The notes: generated from the letters alone by a model not told the origin. 40,119 nt of DNA from Candidatus Gastranaerophilales bacterium (GCA_944327225.1 CALVGZ010000018.1:1-40119); one strand, 5' to 3'. Positions 25,648-35,014 are shown, counted from the stretch's first letter. Made by a program: numbers and translations.

Positions 25648-26873
25648 TGCAAACTGCTAAAGAAATTTTAACTTCTTGTGATAAATTTCACATTAGTTTG
25701 GGCCTTGATAGAATAGGAAAAATATTAAATATTTTAAATAATCCCCAAGATAATCTAAAGATAATTCATGTTGCGGGGACAAACGGTAAAGGTTCTGTTT
25801 GTAAAATTATAAACGAAATTTTAATTCAATATTTTAAAAATACAGATAAAAAAATCGGTCTTTTTACGAGTCCTCATCTTTTTTCATATACCGAAAGAAT
25901 TAAAATAAACAATAAGGATATTTCAGAAGATGATTTTAATGAATTAGTCAATAAAATTGATAATCTTGCAGGTAGTTATAATATTGAATTAACGGAATTT
26001 GAACTTATAACTGCTGTTGCCTTTTATTATTTTTCTTTAAATAAGGTTGAATACGTTGTTTTAGAGGTTGGCTTGGGGGGAACGTATGATGCAACAAATA
26101 TTGTAAAATCCCCATTGGTTGAAGTTATAACCGAAATTGATTTAGATCATATTCAAAGGTTGGGTTCGACTGTGGAAGAAATTGCTGTTCAAAAAGCCGG
26201 AATAATTAAGCAAAATTCTAAAGTTGTATTTTTAAAAACTAACAAAGGTTATAATGTTTTAGAAAAAATTGCAAATGAAAAAAAAGCTGAAATTATTACA
26301 ACTCCTAAAGTCAAGGTGGAGTTTAAAGATAGTGCAAATTATGCGATTATTGATGCTAATGAATGTGAATTTAATCTTTTAGGTTATCATCAAGCTGATA
26401 ATTTAGCCCTTGCAATTGGTGCAATTAATGCAATCGGACTAAATGTAAATTTTGATATTTTGCAAAGGGCTTTGAAATTTGTAAAATGGCCTTTTAGGCT
26501 TGAATATCACAGAGAAAAAAATATTTTAATTGATGGAGCCCATAATCCTTCGGGGGCAAGCACTTTAAGAAGGTTTTTAGATAATTATTTTAACAATCTT
26601 GATAAAACATTTATTTTTGGATGCTTAAATAATAAAGATTATAGAAGAATGCTTGATATTTTGTTGACGAAAGATGATGAATTTTATTTTTATGAGTTTA
26701 ATTATCCAAATGCACTTAAATATGATGAGTTGGATGAACAATATAAAGAAAGAGCCATAAAAATTTTAAATACAGTTGAAATTGAACAAATAATTGAAAA
26801 AAAACAAAATTTAAAAATTTTTTGCGGTTCTTTATATATGCTGGGAAAAATTTTTAGTGAAATAAAAATTTAA
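25647..26873 (+). CDS. folC: Folylpolyglutamate synthase / dihydrofolate synthase
   Basis: FolC adds glutamate to folates, and in many bacteria also to dihydropteroate. It belongs to the Mur-ligase superfamily. The 408 residues show LDRIGKILNIL at the N terminus, the P-loop HVAGTNGKGSVCKI, TSPHLFSYTERIKIN, LEVGLGGTYDATN and DLDHIQRLGSTVEEIA. The C-terminal domain begins LIDGAHNPSGASTL and ends CGSLYMLGKIF. These are FolC, not MurC, signatures. It is tied to murG by a one-base stop/start overlap, in the place where murC often stands. The 3' end overlaps the convergent gene by four bases. Confidence 0.95.
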   Translation: MQTAKEILTSCDKFHISLGLDRIGKILNILNNPQDNLKIIHVAGTNGKGSVCKIINEILIQYFKNTDKKIGLFTSPHLFSYTERIKINNKDISEDDFNELVNKIDNLAGSYNIELTEFELITAVAFYYFSLNKVEYVVLEVGLGGTYDATNIVKSPLVEVITEIDLDHIQRLGSTVEEIAVQKAGIIKQNSKVVFLKTNKGYNVLEKIANEKKAEIITTPKVKVEFKDSANYAIIDANECEFNLLGYHQADNLALAIGAINAIGLNVNFDILQRALKFVKWPFRLEYHREKNILIDGAHNPSGASTLRRFLDNYFNNLDKTFIFGCLNNKDYRRMLDILLTKDDEFYFYEFNYPNALKYDELDEQYKERAIKILNTVEIEQIIEKKQNLKIFCGSLYMLGKIFSEIKI

Positions 26874-28399
26874 TTGTCTTTTTTGTTTGGGTGTAAATGA
26901 AAATATTGACATCCGTTCCATATTAAAATTTCATTTTGGGAAATTTGGCATTTACCATTAAGACAGTCTAATGTTCCATCGGGACAAAGAGTAAAATGTT
27001 GACAATTTTGACAGGTTTTAAGTGTCATTCCTTTTGATTTTAATTTATATGTCATATCTTCGAGTGCATCATGCATTCTTAGGTATGAATCAGTTGTAAT
27101 AAAACGATTACCTTCTCTAAATACAACTTTTCTCATTCCGTCTTCCGAGACCAAATCTAATTTGCATACGAAATCTTTTTTGCCATTATTAACAATAGCA
27201 TTAATGGTTGCTGAGTTAATATTTTCTTCTTCATAGTTACTGTCTATAATTGAACGCATTGTAATATTGTTAATTAAAATTTTAATTTTTTGCCAGCTAA
27301 GACAAAAAGGATATAGCATTAGCCAGAATATTTCTTTTATTTGCATTTTTGAAACATTTATAGATATTATAAAGTTTATAAATAAAAATACTCCAAGTAA
27401 GTATACCAATTTTTCAGCTGTATGATTCGGGAAGTATATACTTAACCATACAAGAAATAAAAATCCGAATAATACAAACAATGAATTTGGTTTAAGAAGA
27501 AACAGCATAAACTCTTTAAATGAGTTGCTTTTAAAGGCAATTAATGGAAAATAGTGCGAAAATATCATAAACTTATTTCTTAATGTTGGGGTTGAAAAAT
27601 TGAAATTTTTAATATCTATTGCCGTTATTATATATGGGCAATAAATTGATTTAATGTCATTTGATGCCAGTTCCAGTGAATATTCAAGTTCAGAGTCTTT
27701 ATCTTCTAAAGTGACATATCCTATTTTTTCTAAAACATCATTTGTAATAATAAGATTGTCTCCATCTATAAAAAATGGGAGATTAAACATAGAACGAACT
27801 ATATTGTTTGTTCTGTCTACATATTTCAGATAAGATGAAATAATTGAGTTTTTAATTTTTTTAGCCAGTTGATTTTTTTCATTGACTGATATTTTTGAGC
27901 CAACCAGAACACAGGGTTTAGCTATTGATTTATTTATATTTTCCAGATATTTTTCTCCAACCATTCGATTTGCACCCAAAAATACGTAAGCATCAAACTT
28001 ATTTTCCGGAATCATCTTATTGATAAGCAAGTTTATGGCTTTATCTTTTGAAAAATAATCGGGGTTTTGAATATTGTGTATTCTTGCACCAAGTGCAAAG
28101 TCTCTTGAAGGGTTTGTGTCGTTTTCTTCTTTTTGATATGCAACATGTACTTCATAGAATTCTTTTGGGTAACTTTGATTATTCAAGACAGAAAGAAGCT
28201 TATCAAGATTTTTGTCTTTTTGGGTTGCATATATAAGTACACAAATTTTATTTTTTTCAATGACTATGCTTCTTGTTTTTTCGTGCATTTCAAAATATTT
28301 TTCAATATCATTTGCCTTGATAAAGAAAAATAATTGGTAAATGCAATAAATAAAAAGATATATTATTAATAATGCAAATATTGTATCGAATACTATCAT
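26870..28399 (-). CDS. GT2-like membrane protein with degenerate catalytic motif and Cys-rich tail
   Basis: The layout of this 509-residue protein follows processive GT2 enzymes such as BcsA/NodC. There is one N-terminal helix (3-28) and a GT-A-like domain (50-270; SVLNNQSYPKEFYEVHV is the usual Q-x-YP opening). Three or four helices (about 275-375) and a soluble C-terminal domain follow. The usual metal-binding Asp-x-Asp is replaced by LGANR at 141-145 and no QxxRW is seen, though an LED (231-233) stands where the catalytic base should be. The tail has six cysteines (463, 466, 472, 479, 484, 497) plus His, a possible zinc or iron-sulfur site. It may be an inactive relative or a new enzyme; I cannot say which. 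No Shine-Dalgarno; TAAAAT ends six bases before the ATG. Confidence 0.75.
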   Translation of the reverse strand: MIVFDTIFALLIIYLFIYCIYQLFFFIKANDIEKYFEMHEKTRSIVIEKNKICVLIYATQKDKNLDKLLSVLNNQSYPKEFYEVHVAYQKEENDTNPSRDFALGARIHNIQNPDYFSKDKAINLLINKMIPENKFDAYVFLGANRMVGEKYLENINKSIAKPCVLVGSKISVNEKNQLAKKIKNSIISSYLKYVDRTNNIVRSMFNLPFFIDGDNLIITNDVLEKIGYVTLEDKDSELEYSLELASNDIKSIYCPYIITAIDIKNFNFSTPTLRNKFMIFSHYFPLIAFKSNSFKEFMLFLLKPNSLFVLFGFLFLVWLSIYFPNHTAEKLVYLLGVFLFINFIISINVSKMQIKEIFWLMLYPFCLSWQKIKILINNITMRSIIDSNYEEENINSATINAIVNNGKKDFVCKLDLVSEDGMRKVVFREGNRFITTDSYLRMHDALEDMTYKLKSKGMTLKTCQNCQHFTLCPDGTLDCLNGKCQISQNEILIWNGCQYFHLHPNKKDN

Positions 28400-28405
28400 A
28401 GTTGT

Positions 28406-28411
28406 ATTTTA
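28406..28411 (-). promoter_or_regulatory. -10 element of the GT2-like gene, leaderless geometry
   Basis: TAAAAT on the minus strand (28411-28406) is followed by six bases and the ATG at 28399. The -35 (TAGATT, 17 bases upstream) is partial. Confidence 0.5.
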
Positions 28412-28450
28412 TAAAAAATAAATTTAAAAATCTAGCTTTTTTTATTTCAA

Positions 28451-29206
28451 GTGGATATAATACGTTATGTGATAACTTTTTTAGGTCAATGTGTACAAAA
28501 TTTTATTCAAGCGACAAAATACACTTTTAAAGGCAATGTTCGTTTTTCAGGTGTAATTTCGCAGGCGGCTGCCATTGGATTTGATTCTTTGGGAATTTGC
28601 CTTTCGATAGTTTTTATTGCTGCCTGTGTTATAGCTCTTCAAGTTGCAAAACAGTTTTTAATGTCAGGCGGAGACAGTTATATTGGCGGCTTTTTAACGG
28701 TTGCTTTGGTCAGAGAAATTGCTCCGGGGTTTGCGGCACTGGCCCTTGCTGCACGAGCGGGAACTGCAATAACCGCACAAGTTGCGAATATGCAAGTTAC
28801 AAATCAAATTGACGCTATTGAAGTTTTAAAAGTTGATTCAATAGGGTATTATTTTGCCCCCAGAATTTTAGCCGGTGCAATAAGTTGTTTTTGTATAGTT
28901 TTATTGGCAGAGTTGGTTGGTGTGTTGGGCGGGGCTTTGGTTTCGTATTTTTCTATAGGGCTTCATCCTATCAGATATTTTAATTCTGTTTGGCTAATGC
29001 TTGTTATGAAGGATGTTTATGTTAGTCTTTTAAAAGGTTTGATATTCGGAGCTTTGATTGCTCTTGTTTGTGCAACTGTCGGATACAACACCAGAGGCGG
29101 AGCAAAAAATGTAGGCGAATCAACAACAAAATCTGCAATTTTGTGTACAATTTATATTCTTTGTGCAGATTTAATAATAGGTATTCTTTTTTATATGGGT
29201 GGTTAA
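28451..29206 (+). CDS. mlaE: MlaE/TGD1-type lipid transport ABC permease
   Basis: MlaE permeases form the inner-membrane core of ABC systems that move phospholipids between inner and outer membranes. The 251 residues have five or six helices and the family core LTVALVREIAPGFAALALAARAGTAITAQVANMQVTNQIDAIEVL, followed by the second conserved part GLIFGALIALVCATVGYNTRGGAKNVG and STTKSAI. The start is uncertain: GTG 28451 gives the full length, but TATAAT at 28456-28461 lies inside that frame and points to GTG 28469 (codon 7) on a nearly leaderless mRNA. No MlaF ATPase or MlaD MCE protein is adjacent. Confidence 0.92.
   Translation: MDIIRYVITFLGQCVQNFIQATKYTFKGNVRFSGVISQAAAIGFDSLGICLSIVFIAACVIALQVAKQFLMSGGDSYIGGFLTVALVREIAPGFAALALAARAGTAITAQVANMQVTNQIDAIEVLKVDSIGYYFAPRILAGAISCFCIVLLAELVGVLGGALVSYFSIGLHPIRYFNSVWLMLVMKDVYVSLLKGLIFGALIALVCATVGYNTRGGAKNVGESTTKSAILCTIYILCADLIIGILFYMGG
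28456..28461 (+). promoter_or_regulatory. -10 element that may place the mlaE start at GTG 28469
   Basis: A perfect TATAAT is followed by seven bases and an in-frame GTG at 28469. The -35 is poor (TAGCTT at 28433-28438, 17-base spacer). Confidence 0.4.
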
Positions 29207-29262
29207 TTTCATACAAATAGTTGAAATTATTCAAAAAGAACTTCATAAAAAATTAAATTGGT

Positions 29263-29268
29263 TATAAT
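29263..29268 (+). promoter_or_regulatory. -10 element of the atpD-atpC operon
   Basis: A perfect TATAAT sits 35 bases before the atpD ATG, leaving a short leader with the Shine-Dalgarno AAAGGAAG. No strong -35 is visible. The 97-base gap after mlaE has no other feature. Confidence 0.5.
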
Positions 29269-29273
29269 TTTAG

Positions 29274-30713
<1,440 letters not shown>

Positions 30714-30715
30714 AT

Positions 30716-31135
30716 ATGACTGAAAATTTGAGTGATAAAATTCATTTTAAGGTTATAACTCATGAGAAAATTGTCTATGAAGATAATATTGATGAGCTGT
30801 ATGTGCAGGCAACCGATGGCAGGTTGGGGATTTTGAAAAATCATATTCCAGTTATTTGTGCTTTGAATGTTGGGGTTACAAAAGTTGTGAAAGATAAGGT
30901 GTCCCAATGTATTGCAACTATGGGCGGAATATTGCAATTTGCGAATAATAAAGCTACTATTTTGACGGATATTGCCGAGCTTGATTGTGATATAGATATA
31001 GCAAGGGCAATTCAGGCAAAAGAAAGAGCTGAAGCGAGACTGAAAGCTAAAGATGAAAATTTGGATATTGCAAGAGTTCAAATTGCTCTTGCAAAGGCGA
31101 TAGCAAGAATTTCGGCTAAAGATAAAAAGTTTTAA
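30716..31135 (+). CDS. atpC: F-type ATP synthase subunit epsilon
   Basis: The epsilon subunit sits in the central stalk and can inhibit ATP hydrolysis. The 139 residues begin with the beta-sandwich domain (KVITHEKIVYEDNIDELYVQATDGRLGILKNHIPVI, then GGILQFANNKATILTDIAE), followed by the two C-terminal helices (IDIARAIQAKERAEARLKAK and ALAKAIARISAKDK). All parts of the subunit are present and the length is typical. The ATG is two bases after the atpD stop, so translation is coupled. A strong terminator overlaps the stop codon. An antisense frame across it is a shadow. Confidence 0.96.
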   Translation: MTENLSDKIHFKVITHEKIVYEDNIDELYVQATDGRLGILKNHIPVICALNVGVTKVVKDKVSQCIATMGGILQFANNKATILTDIAELDCDIDIARAIQAKERAEARLKAKDENLDIARVQIALAKAIARISAKDKKF

Positions 31136-31168
31136 TTTAATCCCGCAAATTTGCGGGATTAAATTTTT
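31134..31168 (+). terminator. Intrinsic terminator of atpD-atpC
   Basis: A perfect 32-base palindrome (31134-31165, core CCCGC/GCGGG) forms a long hairpin beginning in the atpC stop codon and is followed by T's. It isolates the ATP synthase pair from the flagellar block. Confidence 0.9.
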
Positions 31169-31200
31169 CAATCAAAAAGATTATTTTTTAAGAAATTAAT

Positions 31201-31228
31201 TAAAGTTTTTCAATAAATTAGATGATGA
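31201..31228 (+). promoter_or_regulatory. Possible sigma28-like flagellar promoter
   Basis: TAAAGTTT (31201-31208) matches the sigma28 -35 exactly; after 12 bases GATGATGA matches 5 of 8 positions of the -10. It lies about 60 bases before fliJ. The spacer is one base longer than usual and the -10 is poor, so this is tentative. Confidence 0.25.
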
Positions 31229-31290
31229 TTAAACATCAAGATTTAAGTATCCTTAGATGTGTTAATAAGTTTTATGGGGATAGAAATTAG

Positions 31291-31734
31291 TTGAGGAGGT
31301 TTAAGTTTAACCTTGAAAGTGTTTTAACCGTCAGGGAAAAAGCACTTAAAGATGCGAGAGTTCAACTTGCTTCCGTAATGAATATATATAACAGACAAAA
31401 AGATGTTCTTGAAGAAATGAATTTAGAATTGGCCAGAATAGAATATGAAAGTGAACAATATTTAAATCAGGGCAATTTTGATTCACAAGTGGTAGCGAAT
31501 TATAATGCTTTTGCTTATAGGTTGATACAAGACATTAAAACTCAAGAGAAAATTATTCAAGAGACAAGAAAAGATTTAGAGAATTTTCAGGAGATTGCAC
31601 GTCTGGCGTATATAAAGGTAAAGTCCTTAGAAAATTTAAAACAAAAACAAAAGGAAGAATATAATAGAGAAATACTGCAGGAAGAATTTAAACAAATAGA
31701 TGATATTGTTAATTCGAAAAGAAAAGCAGTTTAA
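31291..31734 (+). CDS. fliJ: Flagellar export chaperone FliJ
   Basis: FliJ is the small coiled-coil stalk of the flagellar type III export ATPase, acting at the base of the motor. All 147 residues are predicted helix: the opening RRFKFNLESVLTVREKALKDA is the typical FliJ N terminus, followed by long charged heptad stretches. The start must be TTG 31291: the codon before it is TAG, and no later ATG keeps the conserved N terminus. GGGGAT about 10 bases upstream is a possible weak ribosome site; an AGGAGG lies inside codons 2-3. It precedes fliK by 17 bases. FliI and FliH are not in the window. Confidence 0.85.
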   Translation: MRRFKFNLESVLTVREKALKDARVQLASVMNIYNRQKDVLEEMNLELARIEYESEQYLNQGNFDSQVVANYNAFAYRLIQDIKTQEKIIQETRKDLENFQEIARLAYIKVKSLENLKQKQKEEYNREILQEEFKQIDDIVNSKRKAV

Positions 31735-31751
31735 AAGACTTAAGGGGAAAA

Positions 31752-34328
31752 ATGACAAACGCAGTTGTACAAAATAATGATAATAGCCAAGATGTTAGTT
31801 TATCTATTTTGTTAACAAATAATAAATCGGATAATTTACAAATAAAACAAAACGAAAATTTTTCAAACCTTTTGAATAATTTGAGTGCAAGAACCCAGAA
31901 GGCTCAAACTGATTTTGTTCAAAAAGCCGTAAAATCAAATACAAGTTCAATTAATAAGAAAGCTGTTTCTGATAATTTGAAAGAAGTCAGTTCATTTTCT
32001 AATGAACCAAAAATGAACTTAAAGGATATTAAAGATGATACAGATTACAAAAAGATTACAATTCAAGCTGATACTGATGTTAGAAAATCAACTTCAAAAA
32101 AGCTAAATGATGTTTCGGTAGTTTCTAAAAAAGAAAATGAAGTATTGCAAAGTGATAAGGAATTGGTCAAAAATTTTCAAAAGGTTGAGGATATTAAGGT
32201 TATAGAAAAATCCGAATCAAACGAGGAAACTGAAAGCCAGTCGGACATAAATAATAGCTCGCTTGTAGAGTCATCACCGGTTTTTCTTCCCGAATCCGAC
32301 AAGAAAACAGATGATAGTGATTCGTCTGCTGATGTTGAAAATATGTTGAATATTGCACCCGTTCCTGTAGTAATCCAAAATCAGACACAAATTCAAGAGG
32401 TTGCTAAAAAAGTTGAAGATATTATTTCTCAAATACAGACATTAGAAGACGTTGCCTATGCAATAGAGGATATCTCAAATATTTTAGATAATTCGTCTTT
32501 ATCTAAAAATGAAAAAGATTCTATTTATGAAGAATTAAATAAGCTGCAAACTTCAATAAATACAGTTAGTGAAACTTCTGATTTTAAAGGATTGATTACT
32601 AAACTTCAAAATATGGTAATAGAGTTTGAAAGTTTGCAAAAGGATTCTGTTAATTTGTCAGATGATTCTTTTGAATCGGTTAATACTTTAATAAATGATG
32701 AATTTAATAAATTGAATGATATTTTAGCCGATATAAAGAATATTTTAAATTCGAAAGATATTAACAAAGTTGATGAGGCAATAAAAACCGTTGATAAAAT
32801 ACAAGAAGTTTTGATTTCAAATGTTGACGGAAAATCAGAAGTGTCTGATGAAATGAAAGTTGCAGCTGACGACTTAATAAAAGTATTTGACGATATTAAA
32901 GATTTGGTTAAAAAGGATAATTCATCTGTTGAAAGTATAAAAGATTCTCTTGCAAATATTTTTAGTTCTTTGGATATGCCTTTAGCTAATTCCGAAAAGT
33001 CTATAGAGATTTCTGCTTTAAAGGATTTTTCTCAGGAATTATTGAATTATAGCAATAGGCTTGATGACGTTGATTTTTCTAGATTGGAAAATACAAATCA
33101 ACAAAACAAAGATTTAATGCAGGAAATTTTGGATGTTTTTAGTGAATTTCAAAGCAATTCAAGTGATTTAAACTTAAGCGATGATTTAAAAGAAAGTATA
33201 AAAGAAGCAGTTGATGAAATTAAAGCGTATGATGAGGTTGATTTATTAAGTAAATCCGATGTAGATAATTTTAATAGCATTGGTGAAAAAATTGCTCAAA
33301 TTCAAGTAAAAATAAATGATGAAATTAATGTTAAATCATTTAAAAATGATATTGAAGTAAAGGACACCGTTTCGACTTTTGTTTCGCCAAATGCGGATAA
33401 TTCACAAAGTCAGGCAAACATAGTTGATGCGGTCGATACCTTTAAAAATTTGAGTCGAGATAATGGATTTTCAAATAGTCAATTTGGCGAAGAAAAACAA
33501 AGTCAGTACAGGAATGAAAATATTAATAATGATGAACAAATTACAGCGAATGATGATGTTGTTATAAACAAAAAGGTCGTTGAACAAAAGCAAAATTTTA
33601 TAAATGAAATTAAAGAAGATATTTTGCTTGATATTGATTATGGAACAATACCTGAAAAGTCTGCTGCTTTGTCTGTAAGTGATGAGGTTGTAAAACTTGC
33701 CATGGATGATGTCAGTGTTTTGAAAACTGATACAACAATAAAAGGCAGTCTTTTATATGATAGTGCTTCAGGAAATGCAAGCATTATAAGAAATGTTGCT
33801 CAAATGATAAAAGGGACTCAGACAGGTCAAAATACTATTTTAAATCAGCTTGAAAACAGTGACTTAATGAATCAAATTGGTGATAAGTTAACTCAATTGA
33901 AAGATAATAGCGGGCAAAAATTAACAATGGTTTTAAGACCAAATGATCTTGGCAGATTGTCTATTGAATTAACTTCAAATAATCTTGGTTTAACAACGAA
34001 TATTCTTGCTCAAAATGAAGATGTAAGGCAGTATATTGAAAAAAATATTCATACCTTAAGGCAGCAATTAACAGACGCGGGAATTAGTGTTAATAGTATT
34101 CAAATAAAAACTGCAGGTCAGGAGGGTTCAACTAATTATCAAGGTAATCATGGATTTGAAGAAAATAATAACAGCGGGCAGAATAATCAACAAAATTCAA
34201 ATAATAACAGCGGGCAAAAAGAAAGAGAAAAGCAAGAAACTCTTCTAGCAATGTCAAATTATGATTACAGATTTGCAAAAGATTTTTCAAGTGTTATGAA
34301 CAAAACAATCAACTACGTATTAGATTAA
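31752..34328 (+). CDS. fliK: Flagellar hook-length control protein FliK, unusually long
   Basis: FliK measures the hook and switches export from hook to filament subunits. The 858 residues are about twice the E. coli length. Residues 1-680 are acidic, Ser-, Asn- and Asp-rich, with many helical heptad stretches and no recognisable domain; this is the secreted ruler part. The conserved C-terminal switch domain lies near 715-795: KLTMVLRPNDLGRLSIELTS, LAQNEDVRQYIEKNIHTLRQQL. An Asn/Gln/Gly linker follows. GGGG precedes the ATG at proper distance. Position between fliJ and flgD is the classical order. Ruler length predicts a long hook, but that is inference. Confidence 0.88.
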   Translation: MTNAVVQNNDNSQDVSLSILLTNNKSDNLQIKQNENFSNLLNNLSARTQKAQTDFVQKAVKSNTSSINKKAVSDNLKEVSSFSNEPKMNLKDIKDDTDYKKITIQADTDVRKSTSKKLNDVSVVSKKENEVLQSDKELVKNFQKVEDIKVIEKSESNEETESQSDINNSSLVESSPVFLPESDKKTDDSDSSADVENMLNIAPVPVVIQNQTQIQEVAKKVEDIISQIQTLEDVAYAIEDISNILDNSSLSKNEKDSIYEELNKLQTSINTVSETSDFKGLITKLQNMVIEFESLQKDSVNLSDDSFESVNTLINDEFNKLNDILADIKNILNSKDINKVDEAIKTVDKIQEVLISNVDGKSEVSDEMKVAADDLIKVFDDIKDLVKKDNSSVESIKDSLANIFSSLDMPLANSEKSIEISALKDFSQELLNYSNRLDDVDFSRLENTNQQNKDLMQEILDVFSEFQSNSSDLNLSDDLKESIKEAVDEIKAYDEVDLLSKSDVDNFNSIGEKIAQIQVKINDEINVKSFKNDIEVKDTVSTFVSPNADNSQSQANIVDAVDTFKNLSRDNGFSNSQFGEEKQSQYRNENINNDEQITANDDVVINKKVVEQKQNFINEIKEDILLDIDYGTIPEKSAALSVSDEVVKLAMDDVSVLKTDTTIKGSLLYDSASGNASIIRNVAQMIKGTQTGQNTILNQLENSDLMNQIGDKLTQLKDNSGQKLTMVLRPNDLGRLSIELTSNNLGLTTNILAQNEDVRQYIEKNIHTLRQQLTDAGISVNSIQIKTAGQEGSTNYQGNHGFEENNNSGQNNQQNSNNNSGQKEREKQETLLAMSNYDYRFAKDFSSVMNKTINYVLD
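34164..34216 (+). repeat. 17-base direct repeats in the fliK linker
   Basis: AATAATAACAGCGGGCA occurs at 34164-34180 and 34200-34216, 36 bases apart and in the same frame, so each codes NNNSGQ. A shorter related copy (NSGQK) is near 33908. The copies could expand or contract by slippage without breaking the frame. Confidence 0.8.
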
Positions 34329-34343
34329 AAGAGGAAAAGTTAT

Positions 34344-34994
34344 ATGGCTTCAGTTTCAGAACAAATAATTGCTAATACAAATTATTCACAAATGGCAGCT
34401 GCTGCTACCAGTGCAAAAGAAAGCAGCTCGTCGTCAACAATAAATTCTCAGGCTTTTTTGAGACTTTTAACCGAACAATTAAAGTATCAGGATCCGATGA
34501 ATCCTATGGATAACTCTGAAATGTTGGCTCAAGAAGCTCAATTTGCGACTTTGGAGCAAATGGAAGCTTTAACAAGCACATTTTCTTCATTTTCTAATAT
34601 TTATCAAGCAAATTCTTTGCTTGGTCAATGTGTTAGAGTTGAAGTAGACGGTCAAGGTTATGTAGGAATAGTTGAAGGTGTGGATTTTTCGGATTCAAGC
34701 GGTGCAAGTGTATTTGTCGGGGAAAGATATTATCCGCTTTCATCTATAACAAATGTATATTATTTGACGGAAGCGGCACCTGACGGGGATGGTTCGGAAG
34801 GTGCAGAAGGTACAGAGGATGAAGAAGGAAGCTCAGGTGATAATTCAAGTGACAGTGAAGGTGTCGATGCGGTATCTCAAGCTGTTCAAGCTGCAAAATC
34901 TGCTACTGCTTTAAATGCTTTAAGTGGCGGAAACTTAGCTCAAAAAGCTTATGAATATGCAAAACAAACAATAGATGATATAAAAGGACAATAA
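34344..34994 (+). CDS. flgD: Flagellar hook assembly scaffold FlgD
   Basis: FlgD caps the growing hook and is discarded when the hook is complete. The 216 residues carry the conserved N-terminal block SQAFLRLLTEQLKYQDPMNPMDNSEMLAQEAQFATLEQ (35-73), which contains the QDP-x-P-x-D-x-x-x family signature. A short beta region follows (GQCVRVEVDGQGYVGIVEGVDF). The FlgD Ig-like and tudor-like domains are reduced. Instead there is an acidic Gly/Ser/Glu stretch at about 147-176 and an Ala-rich helix at the end. AAAGAGGAAAAG is placed before the ATG. It follows fliK by 15 bases and precedes flgE by 20. Confidence 0.92.
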   Translation: MASVSEQIIANTNYSQMAAAATSAKESSSSSTINSQAFLRLLTEQLKYQDPMNPMDNSEMLAQEAQFATLEQMEALTSTFSSFSNIYQANSLLGQCVRVEVDGQGYVGIVEGVDFSDSSGASVFVGERYYPLSSITNVYYLTEAAPDGDGSEGAEGTEDEEGSSGDNSSDSEGVDAVSQAVQAAKSATALNALSGGNLAQKAYEYAKQTIDDIKGQ

Positions 34995-35014
34995 AGGAAA
35001 GGAAAACAAATTAA

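Noticed and set aside
25647-26873. folC as a possible murC
   Set aside because: TSPHLFSYTERIKIN, LEVGLGGTYDATN and LIDGAHNPSG are FolC signatures, and MurC N-terminal GxGGxGMSG-type sequence is missing.
31134-31165. Perfect 32-base palindrome as an operator or attachment site
   Set aside because: It starts in the atpC stop codon and is followed by a T-tract, so an intrinsic terminator explains it fully.
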